Origin: Paenibacillus cymbidii
GTDB lineage: Bacteria > Bacillota > Bacilli > Paenibacillales > NBRC-103111
Direction: 5' to 3'
Length of the DNA: 64,000 nucleotides
Assembly (NCBI RefSeq): GCF_004764705.1
Contig: NZ_SHLX01000005.1
Span: 62,001 to 126,000, forward strand
Each line of letters opens with the position of its first letter. The stretch's first letter is position 1. This document shows positions 56,895 through 64,000 of the stretch, piece after piece. A program made the position numbers and the translations under genes. The notes under the pieces were generated by a model. It worked only from the letters and a program-made list of their open reading frames with translations. It was not told where the DNA came from and searched no databases.

Positions 56895-57635
56895 TCAATA
56901 CCCCGCCTTGCGCAAATACTCCCGGCTTGCCGCCAGATCGGTCAGCGGCTGCTGCAGGTGAGTGTCGTGCTCCACGTAAACCCAGCCGTCAAAACGATGC
57001 TGCACGGCGGTATCCAGCACGAGCTTCGCGTCCAGCCCGATGTTGCCCTGGCCGAGGCCGCAGAAACGGCCGCGCCGGTGCCATTCCGCAGCCGCCGCGT
57101 CCTCCAGCAGCCAATCCTTCACATGAATCACCTGGATGCGGTCCGCGTATTTTTTGACAATTTCGACACAATCCCCGCCCATGGCGGCCAAATGGCCGAT
57201 ATCGAACACAATCCGGGTCTGCGGGCATTCCTCCAGAAACCGCTCCAGCTGCTCCTGCGTTTCCACCAACGTCCCCATATGGTTGTGAATCGCCGCATGA
57301 ATCCCCCACCGTCGGCAGGCTTCGGTCAAGATGTTGACTTGCCGGCAGAACGTCGGAAAGTGTTTTTTCTCTTCCACCGTTACCCACACATAGTGCTGAC
57401 CGAGTCCCGCCGTCCATTGAATCGACAATTCCACACTTGGTCCGCGAACTGTCGTGAACGCCATGCCGTCCTTGCGCATTCGCGCCGCTTTGGCCAGCGC
57501 TTCGTCCGGGCTGAATGCGGTAAGCCGCTCGATGCCCTCGTAGCCGATCGTACGCAGTTGGTTCCAACGATGCTCGTAGTCGAAGAAACCGCCGTCCCAC
57601 ACGTACATGCCGTAATCCGCAATGCCGACTTTCAT
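56895..57635 (-). CDS. Sugar phosphate isomerase/epimerase-like TIM-barrel protein
   Basis: Protein of 246 residues of the xylose-isomerase-like (AP endonuclease 2) superfamily. It begins MKVGIADYGMYVWDG, and metal-ligand positions are suggested by AIHNHMG, IVFDIGHLAAMG, IQVIHVKDW and YVEHDTHL. Members include inosose isomerases, dehydratases and sugar epimerases; the exact reaction cannot be read from sequence. GGGAG 6 nt upstream fixes ATG 57635. It stands alone, with its own terminator, and is divergent from the NarL-type regulator gene. Confidence 0.85.
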   Translation of the reverse strand: MKVGIADYGMYVWDGGFFDYEHRWNQLRTIGYEGIERLTAFSPDEALAKAARMRKDGMAFTTVRGPSVELSIQWTAGLGQHYVWVTVEEKKHFPTFCRQVNILTEACRRWGIHAAIHNHMGTLVETQEQLERFLEECPQTRIVFDIGHLAAMGGDCVEIVKKYADRIQVIHVKDWLLEDAAAAEWHRRGRFCGLGQGNIGLDAKLVLDTAVQHRFDGWVYVEHDTHLQQPLTDLAASREYLRKAGY

Positions 57636-57818
57636 TCGTCTCTCCCTTTCTTTTAAGCAGCTTCAATGTGCTGTCGCCATTCCTCTCCTATCATACTCTC
57701 GAACGACCGCGTTTCAAAGCTGGGCTTTGGAAAAACTTATGCAATAAACAATCGGACCTGATTTTCCGATACTAAGAGTAGCAGGTGTATCTTTATTTTC
57801 GCAAAGGAGCTTCCTCCC

Positions 57819-58496
57819 TTGACCTCCATCAACACGAATCCACTCCGCATTCTGATTGCGGACGACCAATTGCTTACCAGGGAAGGCTTAAAAGTGATCG
57901 TTGAGGCGGGCGGCGACCTGGAGGTCGTCGGAACGGCCAAAAACGGCGCCGAAGCTTACGAATGGGTCAAAAAGCTGGAGCCTGACCTGGTGCTGATGGA
58001 CGTCAGAATGCCGGTGATGGACGGCATCTCCAGCTTGAAACTGATCAAAAAAGAGTACCCGCACATCGTGGTCCTCATCCTGACCACCTTTGTCGAGGAC
58101 GAATATATCGTCGAAGGGTTGGCGAACGGAGCAAGCGGTTATTTACTTAAAGATATGGGGGGCGCAAGGTTGGTCGCCTCCATCCACGATGCGGTTGCGG
58201 GGCAATTCGTGCTGCAAGGCATCGTTGCGGAGAAGCTGGCGGCGCGGCTGCGGGCGTCCGGGCTGGAATCCGTCCCTGTGCATCTTTATGTGCCGCCTAC
58301 GATGCCCCAATTAACCGAACGCGAAGAGGAAGTCGCCCGTCTGTTGATTCAAGGCTACAGCAACCGCGACATCGGCAGGCGGCTGCATATTTCGGACGGA
58401 ACCGTCCGGAATTACGTGAGTCTGATCTACAGCAAGCTGGGCGTCAGCAGCAGAGGCAAAGCCATTGTCCGACTGACTCAGCTTCTCGGTTCCTAG
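57819..58496 (+). CDS. NarL/LuxR-family response regulator
   Basis: Two-component regulator of 225 residues. The receiver domain has ILIADDQLLTREGL, the acceptor Asp in LVLMDVRMPVMDG, and LLKDMGG. The LuxR-type helix-turn-helix is LTEREEEVARLLIQGYSNRDIG with HISDGTVRNYVSLIYSKLG. The start is TTG 57819 with AAAGGAG 9 nt upstream. The histidine kinase at the right window edge, of the matching NarL-partner type, is 5 kb away on the opposite strand across the two surface-protein genes, so the pair may regulate them; this is an inference. Confidence 0.92.
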   Translation: MTSINTNPLRILIADDQLLTREGLKVIVEAGGDLEVVGTAKNGAEAYEWVKKLEPDLVLMDVRMPVMDGISSLKLIKKEYPHIVVLILTTFVEDEYIVEGLANGASGYLLKDMGGARLVASIHDAVAGQFVLQGIVAEKLAARLRASGLESVPVHLYVPPTMPQLTEREEEVARLLIQGYSNRDIGRRLHISDGTVRNYVSLIYSKLGVSSRGKAIVRLTQLLGS

Positions 58497-58520
58497 CGGC
58501 ACAATCCCCCGAAAACAAGC

Positions 58521-58559
58521 AAAAACGGCGGTACAGGAAACTTCCTGTCCGCCGTTTTT
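58521..58559. terminator. Bidirectional terminator after the NarL-type regulator
   Basis: AAAAACGGCGG and ACAGGAA pair with TTCCTGT and CCGCCGTTTTT, giving an 18-bp stem with a single bulged T and a 2-nt loop. T-runs are on both strands. It separates the regulator from the convergent surface-protein gene. Confidence 0.9.
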
Positions 58560-58571
58560 GTGCGGCTTCCT

Positions 58572-60869
58572 TTACTTTTTGCCGCTCTTCTCCACAATCG
58601 TTTGCGTCACCGAGGCATCCTCGTAGGCGCTCGATTTCACAACGAGCGGATACGAGCCCGGCGTGCCGAACGTGCCTTTCTTGATCGTCAGCTTGCCTTT
58701 GGCGATCGTGTACGCGGTGTCTTTCACAAGCGGAGTGCCGTTGTACGTGACAGCCGTTACCGTTGTCGGCAGCAAGCCGATCGTGTCCTTGAACGTGATC
58801 GCGATGTCGTGGCTCGCGTCATTGTTTTTCGTTGCTGCCGTCAAGGTCACTGCCGGCGCCTTCGCTACCGTTAGGGCAACCGTCTTTTCGTTCTCTTCCG
58901 TATCGACCGCGGTCACCGTCACCGTTTTGCCCGGCTGCGCCGTCTTCAGCTTGATCGTAAACTTGCCGGTTTTGTCCGCCTTCGCCGTGCCGATTGTCGC
59001 CGTTCCGACGCGGGCGGCAACGACCGTGCCGGTTGGAGCCGTGCCGGTAATCGTTTTGTCGGCCGAAGCGATTGCGGTCGTCTCAAACGACACCGCACCG
59101 GTTGATAGCTGCTGCTTCGCAAACGGCTCGCTGCGCTGGCCGGCCACTACCTTCAGCGATTTGGTCGTGTAGTTTTTCAGCGTCGTGCCGTTCGGCGCAT
59201 ACACCGTTACGCTGTATGTGCCTGCCGGCACGTATTTCAGCACGCGGCCGTTGTCATCCGTCGTCACGAGCGGATACACCTTGCTGCCGGAGGCGATTTT
59301 CACCGTAGCGCCCTTTACCGCCGCGCCGCTCGGGTCCAGCACGCTCAAGTAGATCCCGCCGGCTTTTTTGTCGCTGGCTTCCACGTAGGACGGCGCCTTC
59401 GGATCGACCGTTACCGTCGCGAAGCGCCGGTAGTCCGTACCGTCGTTGCTGTAATACGTGCTGATCGTCACCGTGCCTTTGGCTACGGCCGTAACGACGC
59501 CAGTCGAAGCATTGACCGTTGCGACCGCCGTGTTCGACGATTCGAAAGTCACGCCAGACGAAAGAGCAGCCGAGCTGTTGTCGGATGCGTTTGTCCGCAG
59601 CACTGTCGTATGCGTACCGCCTACCGGCAGCGAATATTTCGTCGCGTCCAGCGAGACGCCGACAAATTCGCCATTGTCGCCGCCGCCCGAACTTGCGGTC
59701 CACTTGGCGTAAAGCACCGTATCCGCGGAACCGACGGAAACTGTCGCCGCTGCGGCGTAATCGGTGCCGGTCCCGTCCGCCTTGGTGTTCCAGCCGGCGA
59801 ACGTATAGCCGGTTTTCGTCAGGTTGCCCGAGTTGTCCAGCACCGTTGCGCTGGCGCCGGCCGTATAATCGTTACTGTCTTCCGGCACGCTGCCGCCCGT
59901 ATTGCCGTTGCCGTCGTATATCACGACATTGGGGGAGCGAAGAATGTAACCGTCGCTCATTTCCGACCCGACAGCAACAAAACCGTGCGAACCGTAAGCG
60001 AGATCGAAAAGCAAATATTGCCCTTCTTTGTTGTGTACGATGCTCCACGCGCTGCCGTCGGCGGAACTCAATACGGTTCCTTCATTGCTTACCGCGACAA
60101 ATTTGCCTTGACCGTAGCTTACGTTGACGATATATTCCGAATTGATTCCGCTGATTCGCGCCGCCCAAGTGACGCCGTTGTCGGATGAAACCCGGATCGT
60201 CCCGTCCGCACCGACAACTACGAATTGATTTTCCCCATAGACGATGCCGGAAAGAGAGGATGAGGTGCCGCTTGTTCGGGCGGTCCACGTGACGCCGTTA
60301 TCGGCGGATGTCATAATGGCGCCCTGAGGGCCGACAGCGACGAACGTTCCGTTTCCGTAGGCAAGACTGAATAACGAGGTGGTGCTGCCTCCGGCATTTT
60401 GAGTCGTCCAGGAAATACCGTCCGGCGAAGTGGCGACGTACCCGCTCTCGCCGACCGCAACAAAAATATCGTTCCCGTATTCGACATCGATGACATGCTT
60501 TATATCCGCCGGAAGCGTATGCTGAGACCAGGACATACCGTCCTCCGATGTCGCCAATAGGTACGGTTGGCTAAATTTCGTCCCGAAAGCAACATACTTG
60601 CCGCCGCCGTAACCGAGCGTATCGATATTCACCATAGCTTCAATAGAGGCAGCGTTCCAGGACAAGCCGTCATCCGAATACAGAATCGAACCGGCCGGAG
60701 TGCCGGCCACATATTTGTCGTTGCCGTAAGCTGCGCCGTAGATCTGTTGTCCCGTCAGATCGACATTCGGATGGATCCACGACGAACCGGGAGAAGTGGC
60801 GTAAGCGGCGGGGATCAGTGTTGCCAGCAAGATTGCTGTCATCAGGAAAGATACGATACGTTTAATCAT
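58572..60869 (-). CDS. Secreted propeller/InlB-repeat/Ig-like surface protein, copy 1
   Basis: Exported protein of 765 residues. A signal peptide (IVSFLMTAILLATLIPAAYA) is followed by about 320 residues of repeats of the form YGNGTFVAVGPQGAIMTS with DNGVTWTARTSG, which predict a beta-propeller. Then come an InlB-type B-repeat (GNTGGSVP, GYTFAGWNTKADGTGTDY, LYAKWTA), a Big_2 Ig-like domain (GVTFESSNTAVATVNASTG), a carboxypeptidase-regulatory-like domain, a second Ig-like domain and a C-terminal domain resembling hemoglobin-interacting domains (YNGTPLVKDTAYTI). There is no LPXTG or SLH anchor. GGGAG 8 nt before ATG 60869 supports the start. It is a tandem paralogue of the next gene upstream. 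Confidence 0.85.
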   Translation of the reverse strand: MIKRIVSFLMTAILLATLIPAAYATSPGSSWIHPNVDLTGQQIYGAAYGNDKYVAGTPAGSILYSDDGLSWNAASIEAMVNIDTLGYGGGKYVAFGTKFSQPYLLATSEDGMSWSQHTLPADIKHVIDVEYGNDIFVAVGESGYVATSPDGISWTTQNAGGSTTSLFSLAYGNGTFVAVGPQGAIMTSADNGVTWTARTSGTSSSLSGIVYGENQFVVVGADGTIRVSSDNGVTWAARISGINSEYIVNVSYGQGKFVAVSNEGTVLSSADGSAWSIVHNKEGQYLLFDLAYGSHGFVAVGSEMSDGYILRSPNVVIYDGNGNTGGSVPEDSNDYTAGASATVLDNSGNLTKTGYTFAGWNTKADGTGTDYAAAATVSVGSADTVLYAKWTASSGGGDNGEFVGVSLDATKYSLPVGGTHTTVLRTNASDNSSAALSSGVTFESSNTAVATVNASTGVVTAVAKGTVTISTYYSNDGTDYRRFATVTVDPKAPSYVEASDKKAGGIYLSVLDPSGAAVKGATVKIASGSKVYPLVTTDDNGRVLKYVPAGTYSVTVYAPNGTTLKNYTTKSLKVVAGQRSEPFAKQQLSTGAVSFETTAIASADKTITGTAPTGTVVAARVGTATIGTAKADKTGKFTIKLKTAQPGKTVTVTAVDTEENEKTVALTVAKAPAVTLTAATKNNDASHDIAITFKDTIGLLPTTVTAVTYNGTPLVKDTAYTIAKGKLTIKKGTFGTPGSYPLVVKSSAYEDASVTQTIVEKSGKK
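58591..59679 (-). repeat. 1.09-kb direct repeat, copy 1
   Basis: This stretch matches 60965-62053 at a constant offset of 2374 nt with few differences; one run of about 280 nt (near 59359-59640) looks identical. It encodes the Ig-like and C-terminal domains of the two paralogous surface proteins. Confidence 0.9.
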
Positions 60870-60948
60870 TACAGTCACTCCCCTGCTTGGTAAGCGAAAC
60901 GGAAACGGAACCAAGCCGAAAAACCGCTTAGTCCCGCTTCCAGTTTGT

Positions 60949-63324
60949 TTATTTCTTGGTGCTCTCCACGATGGTTTGCGTCACCGACGCATCCTCATAG
61001 GCGCTCGATTTCACCACGAGCGGGTACGACCCCGGCGTGCTGAACGTGCCCTTCTTGATCGTCAGCTTGCCTTTGGCGATCGTGTACGCGGTGTCTTTCA
61101 CAAGCGGAGTGCCGTTGTACGTGACAGCCGTTACCGTTGTTGGCAGCAAACCGATTGTGTCCTTGAACGTGATCGCGATGTCGTGGTTCGCGTCATTGTT
61201 TTTCGTTGCCGCCGTCAAGGTCACTGCCGGCGCCTTCGCCACCGAAAGGGCCACCGTTTTTTCGTTCTCTTCCGTATCGACCGCCGTCACCGTCACCGTT
61301 TTGCCCGGCTGCGCCGTCTTCAGCTTGATCGTAAACTTGCCGGTTTTATCCGCCTTCGCCGTGCCGATGGTCGCCGCTCCGACGCGGGCGGTAACGACCG
61401 TGCCGGTTGGCGCCGTGCCGGTAATCGTTTTGTCGGCCGAAGCGATTGCGGTCGTCTCAAACGACACCGCACCGGTCGCAAGCTGCTGCTTCGCAAACGG
61501 CTCGCTGCGCTGGCCGGCCACTACCTTCAGCGATTTGGTCGTGTAGTTTTTCAACGTCGTGCCGTTTGGCGCGTACACCGTTACGCTGTACGTGCCTGCC
61601 GGCACGTATTTCAGCACGCGGCCGTTGTCGTCCGTTGTCACGAGCGGATACACTTTGCTGCCGGAGGCAATTTTCACCGTAGCGCCCTTCACCGCCGCGC
61701 CGCTTGGATCCAGCACGCTCAAGTAGATTCCGCCGGCTTTTTTGTCGCTGGCTTCCACGTAGGACGGCGCCTTCGGATCGACCGTTACCGTCGCGAAGCG
61801 CCGGTAGTCCGTACCGTCGTTGCTGTAATACGTGCTGATCGTCACCGTGCCTTTGGCTACGGCCGTAACGACGCCAGTCGAAGCATTGACCGTTGCGACC
61901 GCCGTGTTCGACGATTCGAAAGTCACGCCAGACGAAAGAGCAGCCGAGCTGTTGTCGGATGCGTTTGTCCGCAGCACTGTCGTATGCGTACCGCCTACCG
62001 GCAGCGAATATTTCGTTGCGTCCAGCGAAACGCCGGCAACTTCGCCGCTGTTGCCGTTGTCGCCGCCGCCATTGTCGCCGCCGCCTTGGTTCGCGGTCCA
62101 TTTGGCGTACAGAATCGTATCATCGGAACCGATTGTCAGCGATGCAGCTGCGGCATAATCGGTGCCGGTGCCGTCGGCTTTCGTGTTCCAGCCGGCGAAA
62201 GTATAACCGGTTTTCACCAGGTTGCCCGTGTTGCCCAAGATCGTAGCGGGATCTCCTCCATATGTATATACGGTAAAATCCAACGGCACGCTGCCGCCGG
62301 TATTGCCGTTGCCGTTATAAATGACACCGATGTCGGAGCGAATAATGGTGTGATCCTCGCCTGTTGCCACGAACGATTTGATGTTGGAGGCGCCGGCATA
62401 GAAGGCAACGTGATAAAGGTCCTTGGTCATGGCGGGATTGCTGCGATCCAGCCAGTCGATTCCGTTGGCCGATGTCAGGATCGTGCCGGTTTGGCCGACA
62501 GCAACAAAGCCGGCATTGCCGGAAGCGACATCAATCAAGCCTTTGGTTACGCCGCTCGTGCGGGATACCCAGGTGATCCCGTCGGTCGAGGTAAGAATCG
62601 TACCGGAAGAGCCCGTCGCAACGAATATGCCGCTGCCGTAGGTAACCCCATAAAGACTCTCGCTGGTACCGCTCGTTCGGGACGTCCAGTTTGCGCCATT
62701 ATCATCGGAAGTGACAATTTTCCCGCTGCTGCCGACTGCGACGAACTTGCCGCTGCCGAAGGCAATGCCGCTCATGTCGATGCTGCCGGTTGCAGGCAAG
62801 GAGCTGGTTGGCGCTGCCCAGGTATCCCCGCCATCGCTCGAATAAATAATTAACCCCATACTTCCAACGGCGGCAACATAAGAACCATTGGCGGCAACGG
62901 CGTTTATAAATAACGTCGGGTCTGCCGCCAGATCCGTACCGGCCAAGCTTTTCGCAGTAAAGGTTGTCTGCCCGTTGGATGACGTCCATACGCCGCTAGC
63001 GGAAGGAGCATCGTCCACATAGGTTGTGCCGAAAATAACATATCGACTTCCTGTGTACGCGATGGCGTCAAAATACAAGTCAGTAGAACCAACAGCTGAA
63101 GATGTCCAGTCGTCGCCGAGATTGGAAAGCATTTTCTTGCCGTCGGACGTAATGGCTACGAATCGATTCGAGCCGGACGCAATTCCGGTAATATCGCCGG
63201 TGGCGTCATTCGCTACAGTGCTCCACGAAGAACCCGACGAAGCCGCAAATGCCACCGGTACCAGCATCGCGACCAGCACAAGCGTCAAAATAATTGAAAT
63301 GATACGTTTTGATTTTACAGTCAT
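60949..63324 (-). CDS. Secreted propeller/InlB-repeat/Ig-like surface protein, copy 2
   Basis: Exported protein of 791 residues with the same order of domains as the next gene: signal peptide (ISIILTLVLVAMLVPVAFAA), a propeller of FVAVGSSGKIVTSDDNG-type repeats, InlB-type B-repeat, a linker of GGGDNG repeats longer than in copy 1, Big_2, carboxypeptidase-regulatory-like, Ig-like and C-terminal domains. The N-terminal propellers differ clearly while the C-terminal 400 residues are almost identical. ATG 63324 has a GAGAG site 8 nt upstream; a GTG at 63333 is an alternative. The gap to copy 1 is only 79 nt without a terminator, so they may be cotranscribed. Confidence 0.85.
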   Translation of the reverse strand: MTVKSKRIISIILTLVLVAMLVPVAFAASSGSSWSTVANDATGDITGIASGSNRFVAITSDGKKMLSNLGDDWTSSAVGSTDLYFDAIAYTGSRYVIFGTTYVDDAPSASGVWTSSNGQTTFTAKSLAGTDLAADPTLFINAVAANGSYVAAVGSMGLIIYSSDGGDTWAAPTSSLPATGSIDMSGIAFGSGKFVAVGSSGKIVTSDDNGANWTSRTSGTSESLYGVTYGSGIFVATGSSGTILTSTDGITWVSRTSGVTKGLIDVASGNAGFVAVGQTGTILTSANGIDWLDRSNPAMTKDLYHVAFYAGASNIKSFVATGEDHTIIRSDIGVIYNGNGNTGGSVPLDFTVYTYGGDPATILGNTGNLVKTGYTFAGWNTKADGTGTDYAAAASLTIGSDDTILYAKWTANQGGGDNGGGDNGNSGEVAGVSLDATKYSLPVGGTHTTVLRTNASDNSSAALSSGVTFESSNTAVATVNASTGVVTAVAKGTVTISTYYSNDGTDYRRFATVTVDPKAPSYVEASDKKAGGIYLSVLDPSGAAVKGATVKIASGSKVYPLVTTDDNGRVLKYVPAGTYSVTVYAPNGTTLKNYTTKSLKVVAGQRSEPFAKQQLATGAVSFETTAIASADKTITGTAPTGTVVTARVGAATIGTAKADKTGKFTIKLKTAQPGKTVTVTAVDTEENEKTVALSVAKAPAVTLTAATKNNDANHDIAITFKDTIGLLPTTVTAVTYNGTPLVKDTAYTIAKGKLTIKKGTFSTPGSYPLVVKSSAYEDASVTQTIVESTKK
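60965..62053 (-). repeat. 1.09-kb direct repeat, copy 2
   Basis: Second copy of the repeat described at 58591-59679, at a constant offset of 2374 nt. The match ends at the Gly/Asp linker, where this copy has extra GGGDNG units. Confidence 0.9.
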
Positions 63325-63523
63325 CTCGCGCACTCTCTTTCTCTCTTGGATTGAAGGAAGATTGTTGCAGGTTGTACGCCCGGTCGCTTCGTCCTCCTCT
63401 CTTTCGGCGTTTTCAACTCTAATATCGGAGTCGTCATAACAGGCAAATAGTGACCTTTGTCATTGTTTGTCATATGACAAACGATTTTTTTGATTCAAAA
63501 GGACCATAATTTGGAGAATAAGC

Positions 63524-63553
63524 AAAAAACGCCGCGTTCAATAACGTGGCGTT
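63524..63553 (-). terminator. Terminator of the histidine kinase gene
   Basis: AACGCCGCGTT and AACGTGGCGTT pair over 11 bp with one mismatch and a 4-nt loop; the minus strand continues into six Ts. It starts 16 nt after the kinase stop codon. Confidence 0.75.
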
Positions 63554-63569
63554 AGTGCTTTATGCCTAT

Positions 63570-64000
63570 CTACGGCAATTCGATGATCAATCGGCAGCCT
63601 TGCCCCTGTTTCGATTGCACGGTCAAACTCCCGCCAAGCGCTTCCACACGCTCCCTCATGGCCGTCAGACCGAAGCCCGGCACGATCGCGGCGCTGCCCG
63701 CGCCATTGTCGGCCAGCCGGAAGCGCAACACCCCCTCCGTTTCGTGCAGCGAAAACAAGAATCGATCCGCTCCTCCGTGGCGAATGCCGTTCGTAATGCC
63801 TTCGCGCAGCGCATGCCGGAGGACATGCCAACGATTGGCGCTCCAATCGGAAAGCACTCCAATGTCGGCATCTACCGAAATGCCGGTTTGTTCCGTCATT
63901 TCCGCAATCAGTCGTTTCCATTCCTCCTGCGGACGCACGTTGTCGCCTGTTTTAAGCAAATGGATCGAATCGCGCACTTCACCGAGGCCCGCCTTGAGCA
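63570..64000 (-). CDS. Sensor histidine kinase, NarL-partner type (5' part cut off)
   Basis: C-terminal part of a kinase; the frame is open to the right edge, where AGLGEVRDSIHLLK is the end of a HisKA_3 dimerisation helix. The HATPase domain follows: HVLRHALREGITNGIRHG (N box), FRLADNGAGSA, and GFGLTAMRERVEALGGSL, ending with GCRLIIELP. This type pairs with NarL/LuxR regulators such as the one at 57819. Sensor and membrane parts lie outside the window. The GTG at 63977 is internal and not the start. Confidence 0.88.
   Translation of the reverse strand, partial: LKAGLGEVRDSIHLLKTGDNVRPQEEWKRLIAEMTEQTGISVDADIGVLSDWSANRWHVLRHALREGITNGIRHGGADRFLFSLHETEGVLRFRLADNGAGSAAIVPGFGLTAMRERVEALGGSLTVQSKQGQGCRLIIELP

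Overview
The window looks like a chromosomal segment of a high-GC, spore-forming, aerobic member of the Paenibacillaceae (Paenibacillus or Cohnella type). The basis is the GntR/LacI-type AraR with an araDBA operon, a BclB-type exosporium domain, S-layer homology domains, Ku, DUF3231 and DUF2304 proteins, GGAGG ribosome binding sites, frequent GTG/TTG starts and many plant-polysaccharide glycosidases each paired with an AraC regulator. No rRNA, tRNA, CRISPR array, transposase or phage gene was seen. Organism assignment is an inference.

Layout. 1-5.1 kb: araR (5' end cut off by the window), then araD-araB-araA behind a promoter with an AraR-type operator. 5.4-18.7 kb: SGNH hydrolase, glycosyltransferase-TPR protein, rlmN, a GH2 beta-galactosidase with a divergent AraC regulator, an AlkD-like repair protein, YkgJ-like protein, alpha/beta hydrolase, an AT-richer phosphotransferase, a DUF3298 protein and a secreted leucine-rich-repeat protein. 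18.7-24.2 kb: a tight minus-strand operon of seven genes (membrane glycosyltransferase, GT2, DUF2304, small transporter, FemAB-like, methyltransferase, DUF3473-type polysaccharide deacetylase), probably building a surface glycan. 24.5-33.8 kb: a 1903-residue poly-HAMP hybrid kinase with a second REC-kinase gene, ku, and a BTAD response regulator. 34-45 kb: an SLH/collagen/BclB surface protein, SelO, SDR, IclR regulator, a copper amine oxidase coupled to a His/Met-rich membrane protein, and a GH51 arabinofuranosidase with an AraC regulator.

45.9-50.4 kb is visibly AT-richer. A UbiB-type kinase gene is broken at its edge, and it holds an orphan cytochrome oxidase subunit I, tiny membrane proteins and a DUF3231 protein. 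50.4-64 kb returns to high GC: NIPSNAP, a lone Mrr N-terminal domain, a GH29 fucosidase with an AraC regulator, ahpC-ahpF behind four 11-nt direct repeats, a sugar isomerase/epimerase-like protein, a NarL-type regulator, two large tandem paralogous secreted propeller proteins, and a histidine kinase that runs off the right edge.

The genes suggest scavenging of arabinose-, galactose- and fucose-containing polysaccharides together with extensive cell-surface construction. The most striking unexplained structure is a family of short inverted repeats (arms like AATAGCCAGTGA / TCACTGGCTATT). They occur in six intergenic clusters, three of which share the same four-hairpin layout with centre-to-centre distances of about 51.5, 62 and 51.5 nt.
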